Of a stretch of 64,000 nt of DNA, positions 39,622 through 47,484 are shown piece after piece. The notes beneath the pieces were generated by a model, which saw only the letters and a program-made list of their open reading frames with translations, was not told the DNA's origin and made no database searches. Origin of the DNA: JAXMCK01 sp046349395 (lineage in GTDB: Bacteria; Pseudomonadota; Alphaproteobacteria; Geminicoccales; Geminicoccaceae); the NCBI GenBank assembly GCA_046349395.1, contig JAXMCK010000005.1:827353-891352 (forward strand), written 5' to 3'. The position numbers and the translations under genes were made by a program. Each line of letters starts with the position of its first letter. The stretch's first letter is position 1.

Positions 39622-40257
39622 ATGACCGCGGCACAGTCGCTGCTGGCCTTCGTCTTTGCCGCCGGCCTGCTCACCGTCACTCCAGGCCTCGACACCGCCC
39701 TGGTGCTGCGGACGTCGGTGATCGAGGGACGGCCCCCTGCGGCCTTCGCCGCAATCGGCATCGGCCTCGGCTGCCTCGTCTGGGGTGCGGCGGTCGCGGT
39801 CGGTCTGGGTGCCCTGCTCGCCGCCTCCGAGGTCGCCTACACGACGCTGAAGTGGATCGGCGCCGCCTACCTTCTGTGGCTCGGCATCCAGCTGATCATC
39901 CGGCCTCGGACGACGACGCCCGCCGCCGATCCGACCACGGCCGCTCCGGCCCGTGAGCCGCCGGGGGCTTGGCTCGTGAAGGGCATGCTCACCAACGTGC
40001 TCAACCCGAAGGTCGGCGTCTTCTACGTCACCTTCCTGCCGCAGTTCGTTCCGGCCGGGGTTACCGTCCCGGGCTTCACCTTCCTGCTCGCCGCGATCCA
40101 CGTCGGGCTCGGCTTGCTGTGGTTCGCGCTCCTGATCGTCGCCACGGCACCGCTCGGTGCAGCACTCGCCCGACCCGCGGTGACGAAGACCCTGGATCGA
40201 CTGTGCGGCTGTGTCTTCATCGGCTTCGGTGCGAAGCTGGCCCTCTCGCGACAGTAG
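39622..40257 (+). CDS. LysE/RhtB-family exporter (second copy)
   Basis: A 211-residue, six-TM protein: LLAFVFAAGLLTVTPGLDTALVLRTSVIEGR is the N-terminal LysE signature with the conserved TPG, and GMLTNVLNPKVGVFYVTFLPQFVP is the central NPK block. It resembles RhtB-type homoserine/threonine exporters more closely than the copy at 36106. It directly follows the channel gene and converges with the cupin gene, 3 bp away. The substrate is not known. Confidence 0.9.
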   Translation: MTAAQSLLAFVFAAGLLTVTPGLDTALVLRTSVIEGRPPAAFAAIGIGLGCLVWGAAVAVGLGALLAASEVAYTTLKWIGAAYLLWLGIQLIIRPRTTTPAADPTTAAPAREPPGAWLVKGMLTNVLNPKVGVFYVTFLPQFVPAGVTVPGFTFLLAAIHVGLGLLWFALLIVATAPLGAALARPAVTKTLDRLCGCVFIGFGAKLALSRQ

Positions 40258-40260
40258 GGT

Positions 40261-40728
40261 CTATTCGAGGATGGCGATGCCGTGCGCGCTTGCGGCGGCC
40301 ATGACCCTCGCGATCGCCTCCGGCCCGGGCGGGCCCGACGGCACCTCGTCGGGGTCCGTCCCGACGGCCCGGAAGAAGCTCTCCATCGACCGGTCGAACA
40401 TGGCCAGCACCAAGGCGGGCGCGTCGCCCGTATTGGCGTAGCCGTGCGGCGTGCCGGAGGGGATCGAGATCACGTCGCCGGCACGGGCCTGAACGTGGCG
40501 CCTCGCCCCGTCGTCCATCAGCGTCGAAAAACGAAGCTCGCCGCTGAGGACGCGGAAGATCTCCGGGGACGCGTGGCGATGCAGCGGCGTGCCGGCACCG
40601 GGCGGGACCTCGACCTCGGCCAGCACGAGATCGGGGTGCTCGAGGCCGCCCTTCAGCGTCACGCGGTCACCCAGGACGCAAAGCGTCTGGCCATCCCGCG
40701 CCGGGATGTGGCGGAACGTGTCGGTCAT
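40261..40728 (-). CDS. Cupin-domain protein
   Basis: A 155-residue, single-domain cupin. Motif 1 is PLHRHASPEIFRVLSGELRFSTLMDDG and motif 2 is VISIPSGTPHGYANTG; together they give the His/Glu metal ligands of a beta-barrel cupin. It is the last gene of the hydrolase-TetR-cupin cluster; its start overlaps the TetR stop as ATGA. It may be a small enzyme or a binding protein for the same compound; that is inference. Confidence 0.88.
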   Translation of the reverse strand: MTDTFRHIPARDGQTLCVLGDRVTLKGGLEHPDLVLAEVEVPPGAGTPLHRHASPEIFRVLSGELRFSTLMDDGARRHVQARAGDVISIPSGTPHGYANTGDAPALVLAMFDRSMESFFRAVGTDPDEVPSGPPGPEAIARVMAAASAHGIAILE

Positions 40729-41357
40729 GACTTCTCTCTCTGCTTGCTCGTGTCTGGTTGACCGGCCTCGCGGCGCGCGGCGGCGAGGAGCGTCCGGATG
40801 GCCCAGGACGCCGCCTCGCCCGCTTCGGCACCGGTGAGGCCGGCCACGTCGCGCATCACCTGCCAGGCGGGCGCGCTGTAGAGGACGTGGACGGCGGCGG
40901 TCAGGCGCCTTGCATCCTCGGCGGGCAGACCCACCGCGACCTCGCCGAGGCTGCGCTCGAACGCCGCCCGACGTTCTCCGACGCGGCGCATGCGCATCTC
41001 CCGGCCGGCGGCGGAAGTCAGCGAGGCACGGACGATGCCCTCGATGGCGTCGAAGCCCGCGAACACGGACCTCGGCTGCTCGATCAGATCGCCTTCGGTC
41101 GTCGGAAAGGCCCCGAACCCCGCCCGCTCGTTGATCCAGATCCAGAACGCGTCGAGCAGGGCATCCTTGGTCGGGAAATGGCGATAGACGGTCCGCTCTT
41201 GGACGCCGGCCGCCGCCGCCAGATGGGGGTAGGCCAGCGCGTCGTCGGGATCGCGCTGCAGGAGGTCGGCGACGGCACGCAGCACGCGCTGCCGCGTCTC
41301 CTCCGCCTGCGCCTGTCGCAGCGGGCTGTGATAGCGCTTCAGTGGTTCTGCATTCAT
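40725..41357 (-). CDS. TetR-family regulator
   Basis: A 210-residue repressor. The N-terminal HTH (QRVLRAVADLLQRDPDDALAYPHLAAAAGVQERTVYRHFPTKDALLDAFW) is followed by a helical ligand-binding domain. The ATG at 41357 lies 1 bp after the stop of the hydrolase gene, and an 11-bp inverted repeat covers the junction (41351-41379), a likely operator for autoregulation. It overlaps the cupin start. The ligand is unknown but could be a substrate or product of the neighbouring hydrolase. Confidence 0.9.
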   Translation of the reverse strand: MNAEPLKRYHSPLRQAQAEETRQRVLRAVADLLQRDPDDALAYPHLAAAAGVQERTVYRHFPTKDALLDAFWIWINERAGFGAFPTTEGDLIEQPRSVFAGFDAIEGIVRASLTSAAGREMRMRRVGERRAAFERSLGEVAVGLPAEDARRLTAAVHVLYSAPAWQVMRDVAGLTGAEAGEAASWAIRTLLAAARREAGQPDTSKQREKS

Positions 41358-41379
41358 GTCAGTTTTTATGACATGAATG
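41351..41379. promoter_or_regulatory. Perfect 11-bp inverted repeat over the hydrolase-TetR junction, candidate TetR operator
   Basis: CATTCATGTCA and TGACATGAATG flank a 7-bp spacer (GTTTTTA). The repeat covers the start codon of the TetR gene and the last codons of the hydrolase gene. Size and symmetry fit a TetR dimer site. Repression here would act on an internal promoter or on elongation, so regulation of the hydrolase itself would need a second site upstream. Confidence 0.65.
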
Positions 41380-42303
41380 AGCGACGAGGTCAATCGCCCC
41401 AGCCGCGTGCTGTCGCCCCCAGGTGCGGAAGAAGGTCCGGAGCGCCTGGAGCACCTCTGCCGGTCGCTCCTCGACGAGGAAGTGGCCGGCGTCGACCGCA
41501 TGCCCCTCGATGGGCCCTGACGCCTTCTCCCGCCATGTGGCCATCACGTCGAAGTGCCGGTGCATCGAGCCGCGGCTGCCCCAGAGGACGAGAAGCGGGC
41601 AGCGGATCCGCGCGTCCTCATCCGCCTCGTCGTGCGCGAGGTCGATCGTGGCACCGGCGCGGTAGTCCTCGCAGGTGGCGTGGACGGTGCCGGGTGCGAG
41701 GAAGCAGCGCTCATATTCGGCCAATGCGGCCGGATCGACGAACGACGTCGCCCCTCCGGACCACGCACCCAGCAGGGTCCGCAGGTAGAATGCCGCATCG
41801 CCCTCGATCAGACGCTCCGGCAGGGGTGCCGGCTGGATCATGAAGAACCAGTGGAAGTAGCTGGTCGCGAGGCTCTTGTTCGTGGCGGCGTACAGCGTGC
41901 GCGTCGGCACGATGTCGAGCACGGCCGCACGTTCGACCCGGCCCGGATGGTCGAGGCACAGGCGGTGCGTCACCCGGCCACCCCGGTCGTGGCCGGCGAT
42001 GGCGAAGCGCTCGAAGCCGAGCCCCGACATGGCCTCGACGACGTCCTGCGCCATGCTGCGCTTGCTGTAGGCGAGATGCTCCGGATCCGAGGGGGGCCGG
42101 CCGCTGTCGCCATAGCCGCGCAGGTCGGGACAGACGACGGTGAAGTCGCGCGCGAGGTCGCCGGCGATCCCGTGCCACATGAGGTGGGTCTGCGGATAGC
42201 CGTGCAGCAGGACGAGCGGCGGGCCCGAGCCGCCGATCCGGGCATTGAGGAACGTGCCGCTCGTGGTCAGCCGACGCTGCGCGAAGCCCTCGAACACGCT
42301 CAC
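41359..42303 (-). CDS. Alpha/beta hydrolase, fluoroacetate/haloacetate dehalogenase-like
   Basis: A 314-residue alpha/beta hydrolase. The features that mark fluoroacetate dehalogenase are all present: HGYPQTHLMWH, DLRGYGDS, the nucleophile Asp in GHDRGGR (D106) with R107 and R110 to bind the carboxylate, the acid in AVLDIVPT, HW in FHWFF for fluoride, Tyr in CEDYRAGA, and the His in AGHFLVEE. The enzyme would cut the C-halogen bond of haloacetates; an epoxide or ester hydrolase is less likely because the nucleophile is Asp with the DRGGR context. The start is a GTG near 42303, exact codon uncertain. The gene leads into the TetR and cupin genes. Confidence 0.85.
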   Translation of the reverse strand: MSVFEGFAQRRLTTSGTFLNARIGGSGPPLVLLHGYPQTHLMWHGIAGDLARDFTVVCPDLRGYGDSGRPPSDPEHLAYSKRSMAQDVVEAMSGLGFERFAIAGHDRGGRVTHRLCLDHPGRVERAAVLDIVPTRTLYAATNKSLATSYFHWFFMIQPAPLPERLIEGDAAFYLRTLLGAWSGGATSFVDPAALAEYERCFLAPGTVHATCEDYRAGATIDLAHDEADEDARIRCPLLVLWGSRGSMHRHFDVMATWREKASGPIEGHAVDAGHFLVEERPAEVLQALRTFFRTWGRQHAAGAIDLVAHSCHKN

Positions 42304-42607
42304 CTCACGATTGCAAGCATACCATGGTGTTCAACCTGGACGGCGAGCGAACACCCGAAGGCGACGACGCGCCGCATTGCAGCATGGCGGGAGAATAGGG
42401 GGTCGACAAGCAGGTCACACGCTCCCACATTCTGCCCGGCTATTGGGCCACATGCCTTCGAAATACGCATGCGATGATGCTTTGGCCGGCAATGCTGCAA
42501 TGCAAAAAGGTCACTACAGCGGCTACGAACCGAACACATATTATGGACACCTTGAGAACGCCGGTCGGCAGGAAGCCGGTCGTGCCTTTATTGATGCGAG
42601 AAGGATC
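42304..42607. other. Region upstream of the hydrolase and DUF1127 genes
   Basis: About 300 bp of lower GC between the divergent hydrolase and DUF1127 genes. It should hold promoters for both directions. A TATTAT hexamer near 42538 could be a -10 for the DUF1127 gene but has no convincing -35. No gene is supported. Confidence 0.4.
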
Positions 42608-42844
42608 ATGAGCACCAGGATTGCGAACCCCTATGAAATGATGGGGCATGCGGCGGCCGTGCGCGGCACGGACAGCCACGGGACCGGTTTTGTGGGCCGT
42701 CTGCTCAGCTGGTTCGAGCGGGAGCGGCAGTATCGTTCGACCTATAACGAGCTCAGCGCCCTTACCGACCGCGACCTCGCCGACATCGGCGTGAGCCGTT
42801 CGGACATCGTCTCGATCGCCCGTCGCTGCGTCTCCAACTGCTGA
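42608..42844 (+). CDS. Small DUF1127 protein
   Basis: A 78-residue protein with the DUF1127 motif at the C-terminus: YNELSALTDRDLADIGVSRSDIVSIARR. Small DUF1127 proteins in alphaproteobacteria are often stress-induced; some bind RNA and affect RNA turnover or phosphate metabolism. I chose the ATG at 42608 with an AGAAGG ribosome site. A longer frame reaches further upstream but has no supported start. A strong stem-loop follows 25 bp later. Confidence 0.88.
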   Translation: MSTRIANPYEMMGHAAAVRGTDSHGTGFVGRLLSWFERERQYRSTYNELSALTDRDLADIGVSRSDIVSIARRCVSNC

Positions 42845-42869
42845 CGCAAGGACGGATGACCCCGGCCAG

Positions 42870-42897
42870 GAACGGCCGCCCCTGAGGGCGGCCGTTC
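42870..42897. terminator. Strong stem-loop after the DUF1127 gene, probable terminator
   Basis: A perfect 12-bp inverted repeat GAACGGCCGCCC/GGGCGGCCGTTC with loop CTGA begins 25 bp after the DUF1127 stop. It is followed by GCGATTCT, a poor U-tract, so it may work as an intrinsic terminator with help or as a 3' stabilising hairpin. Confidence 0.6.
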
Positions 42898-42984
42898 GCG
42901 ATTCTAAGGGCCGGTGACGTCTTCTCCTTCCGCTCGGACAGCTTCGCGGGCTATCTGCGGCCCCCGACGCGCCGGAGCCCGAGC

Positions 42985-44406
42985 ATGGACATCGACAGTT
43001 TTCGCGCCGAGGCGCACCGCCTCGTCGACCGGATGGCGGACTATCTCCAGACGGTCGAGGACAGGCCCGTCCGCGCCCGGACCCGGCCCGGTGCCGTCGC
43101 CGCCATGCTGCCCGCCTCGCCCCCGGAAGCCGGCGAGTCGATGCGGGCCATCCTCGACGATGTGGAGCGCATCGTCGTCCCGGGCCTGACGCACTGGCAG
43201 CACCCGCGCTTCATGGCCTACTTCCCTTCCAACTCCAGCCCACCCTCGATCCTGGCCGAGATGCTGACCGCGACCTTCGCGGCCCAGTGCATGCTCTGGC
43301 AGACCTCGCCCGCCGGCACCGAGCTGGAGACCGTCGCCCTCGACTGGCTGCGTCAGCTCATCGGCATCCCCGAGGGCTTCGCCGGCGTCATACAGGACAC
43401 GGCCTCCTCCGCCACGCTCTGCGCCATCCTGACCGCGCGCGAGAAGGCGACCGACTGGCGGAGCGACAAGGAGGGCCTCGTCGCCAGCCCGCTGCTCGCC
43501 GTCTACGCCTCGGACCAGGCCCATTCCTCGGTCGAGAAGGCGGTGCGCATCGCCGGCCTCGGCCGCAACGCCCTGCATTTGATCCCGAGCGACGACGCGT
43601 GGCGGATGCGGCCCGACCTGCTGGAGCAGGCCATTCTGGCCGACCGTGCCGCCGGCCGCATCCCGGCCTGCATCGTCGCCAGCATCGGCACGACCGGCGT
43701 CGGCGCCGCCGATCCCCTGCGGCCCATCGGCGAGATCGCGCGCCGCCATGGGGTCCATCTGCACGTCGACGCCGCCTGGGCCGGCAGTGCCCTCATCTGC
43801 CCCGAGCACCGCTGGATGATCGACGGCATCGAGCACGCCGACAGCCTCGTGATGAACCCGCACAAATGGCTGCTCACCAACTTCGACTGCACGGCCTATT
43901 TCGTGCGCGATCCCGACTCGCTGGTGCGCACACTGACCGTGATGCCGGCCTATCTCGTCGGCCAGGAGACGGGCCGCGTCATCGACTACCGCGACTGGGG
44001 CATCCAGCTCGGTCGCCGCTTCCGCGCGCTGAAGCTCTGGTTCGTGCTCCGCAGCTACGGTGCGGAGGCGTTGCGCTCGATGATCCGCGACCACGTCGGC
44101 TGGACGGCAGAGCTCGCCGCCTGGATCGGGGCGGCCCCTGACTTCGAGCTGACCTCCGGACCGAACCTGGCCCTGCTGAGCTTCCGTTACCGGCCGCCGG
44201 GTATACCAGAGACCGACCTCGACGCCCTCAACGAACGGCTGCTCACGGCGATCAACGACGACGGCCGCACCTACCTCACCCAGAATCGCCTCGGCGGCCG
44301 CTACGTCATCCGCGTCTCGATCGGTGCCCGCACCACCGAGCACCGCCACGTCGCCGAGGTCTGGGAGGTGATCCAGGAACTGGCGCGGAACCTTCGGCCA
44401 GCGTGA
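42985..44406 (+). CDS. PLP-dependent aromatic-L-amino-acid decarboxylase
   Basis: A 473-residue group II decarboxylase. The PLP-lysine is in NPHKWLLTNFDCTAYFVRD; the N-terminal block RMADYLQTVEDRPVR and HWQHPRFMAYFPSNSSPPSILAEML are typical. VHLHVDAAWAGSALICPEHR contains the Asp that binds the pyridine nitrogen. The enzyme converts aromatic amino acids such as tyrosine, DOPA or tryptophan to amines; which one cannot be read by eye. GGAG precedes the ATG. The CBS gene follows 73 bp later. The gene is fully intact. Confidence 0.92.
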   Translation: MDIDSFRAEAHRLVDRMADYLQTVEDRPVRARTRPGAVAAMLPASPPEAGESMRAILDDVERIVVPGLTHWQHPRFMAYFPSNSSPPSILAEMLTATFAAQCMLWQTSPAGTELETVALDWLRQLIGIPEGFAGVIQDTASSATLCAILTAREKATDWRSDKEGLVASPLLAVYASDQAHSSVEKAVRIAGLGRNALHLIPSDDAWRMRPDLLEQAILADRAAGRIPACIVASIGTTGVGAADPLRPIGEIARRHGVHLHVDAAWAGSALICPEHRWMIDGIEHADSLVMNPHKWLLTNFDCTAYFVRDPDSLVRTLTVMPAYLVGQETGRVIDYRDWGIQLGRRFRALKLWFVLRSYGAEALRSMIRDHVGWTAELAAWIGAAPDFELTSGPNLALLSFRYRPPGIPETDLDALNERLLTAINDDGRTYLTQNRLGGRYVIRVSIGARTTEHRHVAEVWEVIQELARNLRPA

Positions 44407-44479
44407 CGCCCGGCTCGCCGTCCTGCGCCACCTTTGCTAGAGTACGACGTCTCCATCGCAACCAGGCAGGAGGCGCGCG

Positions 44480-44917
44480 ATGCAGATCGATACGATCCTC
44501 GCTACCAAGGGTCGCGAGGTGGCCACCATCGCCCCGGATCGGACGATCACGGAGGCGATGCAGCGGATGCGGACAGAACGTGTCGGCTGCCTGGTCGTAA
44601 CCGGCGGCAGCGGCGAGATCATCGGCATCGTGTCCGACCGCGGCCTCTTGTGGAACATCGTCGATCACGGCGTCGCCGTCGTGGACAATCCGGTCCGCAA
44701 CGTGATGTCCCGCAGCGTCATCACCTGCGCCCCGCAGGAGCCCGTCGCCCATATCATGGCGCTGATGACCGAGCGCCGCATCCGCCACATCCCCGTGGTC
44801 GACGACACCGGCCGCCTCTGCGGCATCGTCAGCATCGGCGACGTCGTGAAACACCACCTCGACGCAATGGAGCAGGAGGCAGAAGCTCTGAAGGACTATG
44901 TCGCCGGGAAGGCTTGA
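44480..44917 (+). CDS. CBS-pair protein
   Basis: A 145-residue protein with two CBS motifs forming one Bateman module: TIAPDRTITEAMQRMRTERVGCLVVTGGSGEIIGIVSDRGLLW and VITCAPQEPVAHIMALMTERRIRHIPVVDDTGRLCGIVSIGDVVKHHL. Such stand-alone CBS proteins bind adenosyl ligands (AMP, ATP, SAM). A GGAGG ribosome site precedes the ATG. It converges with the YHS gene 7 bp away. The role is unknown. Confidence 0.92.
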   Translation: MQIDTILATKGREVATIAPDRTITEAMQRMRTERVGCLVVTGGSGEIIGIVSDRGLLWNIVDHGVAVVDNPVRNVMSRSVITCAPQEPVAHIMALMTERRIRHIPVVDDTGRLCGIVSIGDVVKHHLDAMEQEAEALKDYVAGKA

Positions 44918-44924
44918 GCGCCGA

Positions 44925-45377
44925 CTATTTGTCCAGCACCGTCGGCCAATTGACATTCGCCTTGGCGATGTAGCCCGGGATATCGCCTTCCCACTTCTTG
45001 CGAATGTCGAGGTTGTAGTTGAGGTAAAGCTTGCCGTCGACGATGCGCCAGGCCTCGGGCTCGGTCGTGGCGGTGTAGCCCTGGCTGACGGCCCAGGCAC
45101 AGTAGCCGCCATATTGCGGGGCATAGGCCGCCGGGTCGGCCTTGAACTTGGCGAGATTGTCGGCGGTCGCGAACTGCCAGACGGCCCCGTTCCACTCGGT
45201 CTGGAACTCGGGCTTGCCCGGCACCGGCTTCTGCTCGGTGAAGTAGGCGACGGGATCGGTGCCGTGGATCGCCACGTGCGTCGCCGGATCGGCGAACACG
45301 GGCGGCTGCGCGGCGCGGGCCGCACCTGCAAAGGCCAGGGCGAGAACGAGGGCGAGACATGTGCGGCGAGCCGGCAT
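44925..45377 (-). CDS. Secreted YHS-domain protein
   Basis: A 150-residue protein with a signal peptide (MPARRTCLALVLALAFAGAARA) and one YHS domain: VAIHGTDPVAYFTEQKPVPGKPEFQTEWNGAVWQFATADNLAKFKADPAAYAPQYGGYCAWAVSQGY. YHS domains are small and often metal-binding (copper or zinc). A GGAGGATC ribosome site lies upstream. Longer frames on this strand overlap the EamA gene and are not real. Periplasmic location is likely. Confidence 0.88.
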   Translation of the reverse strand: MPARRTCLALVLALAFAGAARAAQPPVFADPATHVAIHGTDPVAYFTEQKPVPGKPEFQTEWNGAVWQFATADNLAKFKADPAAYAPQYGGYCAWAVSQGYTATTEPEAWRIVDGKLYLNYNLDIRKKWEGDIPGYIAKANVNWPTVLDK

Positions 45378-45420
45378 CCGAGATCCTCCAAGTCGCGAGG
45401 CCTTCGTTCTGCGTCGCCGG

Positions 45421-46383
45421 TCAGGCCCTGGGAAGTGGATCGCGCGCGCGTCGCCGAAGTGTGAGACTTGGTGAAGTGACGGGAGCAGGGGCGCAGGCGA
45501 CGACCATGCCGGCGGCGGCGATGACCACGAGCCCCAGGATCGTCGGCCCGTCCGGCGTCTCGGCAAAGAAGATGAAGGTCCAGAGCACCGCGAAGGCGAC
45601 GTAGCTGTAGTCGAATCCCGCAATGAGGGCGGCGGGCGCGATCTGATAGGCGAAGGCCGTCCCGGCACCGAACATGGTCATCAGGACCGCCAGGAGCAGC
45701 ATCAGACCCCAACTCTGAAGGCTCATGTCGGCCCAGGGTCCGGTCAGGAACGGGACCGTAGCCACGGTCGGCACCAGCGTCGCCGACAGCGCGGCGCTCG
45801 CGATCAGGCCGACCAACAGCAGGACGACGTTCAATCCGAGCGCCAGCACCATGGGCCGCTCGTGCAGGCAGTGCCGCCGGATGACCATCGCGGAGAAGGC
45901 GTAGAGCAGCGCCGCCAGGATCGGCAGGAGCGTCGCCCAGTGGAACGCCTCGCCGCCGGGCCGCAGCACCACGAGCACGCCGACGAATCCCAGAACGATA
46001 CCCGCCCAACGTACCGGGCCGACATGTTCGCCGAGCAGCATGCGCGAGAGGAGCGCGATGAAGAGCGGTGCCGTGTAGAACGCGACGGCCGCCGTCGAGA
46101 GGCTGATCCAGGGCAGGGCCGCGTAGTAGGCGACCCAGCTGAGGCCCAGGAGGAGACTGCGCGTCCCGACCCAGAGCGGCGATCTCGGGCGGATCGGGCG
46201 GCCGGGCTCGATCACGAGCATGAGTGTCACGAGGATCGGGATCACGAGCAGCGAGCGCAAGGTGAACACCTGCCACGCCGTGAAGCCCGCACTGCCGAGC
46301 TTGATCAGCGCATCGCCCAGCGACATCACCAGGACCGAAACGACGATGGTGACGACCCCGAGCAGGGGCCGCTGCGTGCTCAC
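45421..46383 (-). CDS. EamA/DMT-family exporter
   Basis: A 320-residue protein with ten predicted transmembrane helices in two EamA repeats: VVTIVVSVLVMSLGDALIKLGSAGFTAWQVFTLRSLLVIPIL begins the first, and VLGFVGVLVVLRPGGEAFHWATLLPILAALLYAFSAMVIRR joins the second. The family exports metabolites or amino acids. It starts at a GTG overlapping the methyltransferase stop (GTGA), so the two are co-translated. The substrate is unknown, perhaps linked to methionine metabolism. Confidence 0.9.
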   Translation of the reverse strand: MSTQRPLLGVVTIVVSVLVMSLGDALIKLGSAGFTAWQVFTLRSLLVIPILVTLMLVIEPGRPIRPRSPLWVGTRSLLLGLSWVAYYAALPWISLSTAAVAFYTAPLFIALLSRMLLGEHVGPVRWAGIVLGFVGVLVVLRPGGEAFHWATLLPILAALLYAFSAMVIRRHCLHERPMVLALGLNVVLLLVGLIASAALSATLVPTVATVPFLTGPWADMSLQSWGLMLLLAVLMTMFGAGTAFAYQIAPAALIAGFDYSYVAFAVLWTFIFFAETPDGPTILGLVVIAAAGMVVACAPAPVTSPSLTLRRRARDPLPRA

Positions 46384-47312
46384 CGGCCGAGACGGTGCGC
46401 CAGCGCTTCGATATGCGCCGGCCCGAGCCCGCAGCAGCCGCCCACCACGCGCGATCCCCCGGCGACCCAGCGCAGGCAGGCATCGGCGAAGGTCGCCGGA
46501 TCGAGATCGACGAACTGCCAGTCCGGCATCGTGAAGTAGCCGACCTCGGGATAGGTCATCACCGGCACGCCCGCCCGTGCCGCGACGACCGGCAGCGCCG
46601 CGTCGGTATCCGGCATCGAGGTGTGCATGATGCCGATCGCCCCGGCACCCCGGTCGCGATAGGCGTCGACCAGTTCGTCCAGCGGCGGCCCGTCATCGTG
46701 GAAGCTGCGGATGCGGCCGTCCGCGTCCTGCCTGAGCGTCAGCCCGACCCAGACCGGCAGGCTTGTCCCCTTCGCGGCGTCGAACGCGGCGAGCCCGTGC
46801 TTCAGGTCGCCGATCATCTCCAGCAGGAGGAGATCGGCGCCGGCCTCGGCCATCGTCTCCGCCGCCTCCCGGTAGTTGGGTGCCGCCTGCTCGGGCGTCA
46901 GCTCGAGCGACGCGTCGCGCCGGTCCGTGCCCGGCACGTTGGGCCGCATGGTCGAGATCGAGCCAGCGACCGCGACCGGTCGACCGCCGCCGGCCCGGTC
47001 CCGCGCCTCGCGCGCGACCTCGACGGCGCGGCGATAGGCTTCGACCGTCCGCTCGCCGACACCCGCATGCGCCATCATGTGGCGTGCCGAGGCGAAGGTG
47101 TTGGCGGTGACGATATCCGCCCCCAGGCGCACATAGTCCTCGTGCACTTGCCGCAGCACGTCGCCATGCGTCAGCGTCGCGACGGCACACCAGGCCGCCC
47201 GGTCCATCGGCACGCCGCGGCGCTGCAACTCGGTGCCCGTGGCCCCGTCCAGCAGTAGCGTCCCGCCCGCATCCAGGCGCTTCTGCAACTCGCCCATCGG
47301 CCCGCTGGTCAT
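46380..47312 (-). CDS. Homocysteine S-methyltransferase-family protein
   Basis: A 310-residue TIM-barrel protein. LLLDGATGTELQRRGVPMDRAAWCAVATLTHGDVLRQVHEDYVRLGADIVTANTFAS is the N-terminal signature, and VVGGCCGLGPAHIEAL has two of the three zinc cysteines. The third, usually in a G-V-N-C motif, is replaced by GIMHT (a His), a variant I have seen in other proteobacterial members. Methionine synthesis from S-methylmethionine or SAM is the family activity; a different thiol substrate is possible. It is divergent from cysG. Confidence 0.85.
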   Translation of the reverse strand: MTSGPMGELQKRLDAGGTLLLDGATGTELQRRGVPMDRAAWCAVATLTHGDVLRQVHEDYVRLGADIVTANTFASARHMMAHAGVGERTVEAYRRAVEVAREARDRAGGGRPVAVAGSISTMRPNVPGTDRRDASLELTPEQAAPNYREAAETMAEAGADLLLLEMIGDLKHGLAAFDAAKGTSLPVWVGLTLRQDADGRIRSFHDDGPPLDELVDAYRDRGAGAIGIMHTSMPDTDAALPVVAARAGVPVMTYPEVGYFTMPDWQFVDLDPATFADACLRWVAGGSRVVGGCCGLGPAHIEALAHRLGR

Positions 47313-47382
47313 CGTTCTCTCCCCGGCTGGGCGCTGCCGCTACCAGCCGCGGCCACCGAGGCCAAGCAGGGATATAAACACA

Positions 47383-47397
47383 ATACTCAAGTAGTAT
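47383..47397. promoter_or_regulatory. Palindrome in the divergent cysG/homocysteine-methyltransferase promoter region
   Basis: ATACT-CAAGT-AGTAT is a 5-bp inverted repeat with 5-bp spacer in the AT-rich middle of the 172-bp divergent region. On the minus strand it includes TATACT, a good -10. Position and shape suit an operator of a sulfur regulator; the regulator is not known. Confidence 0.45.
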
Positions 47398-47484
47398 AGA
47401 ATTTTCATTGACGCTCAGCTGTTGAATTGGCACCAGTGCCGCACGACGTTGTAGAACAGCGCCGATCACCGAGAGCCGTTGTTG

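Noticed and set aside
42245..42844. 199-codon frame as a longer version of the DUF1127 gene
   Set aside because: Only the last 78 codons match the family and have a ribosome site; the extra part covers the divergent promoter region.
44306..46483. 725-codon minus-strand frame spanning the CBS, YHS and EamA genes
   Set aside because: It overlaps three well-supported proteins out of frame and has no recognisable domain.
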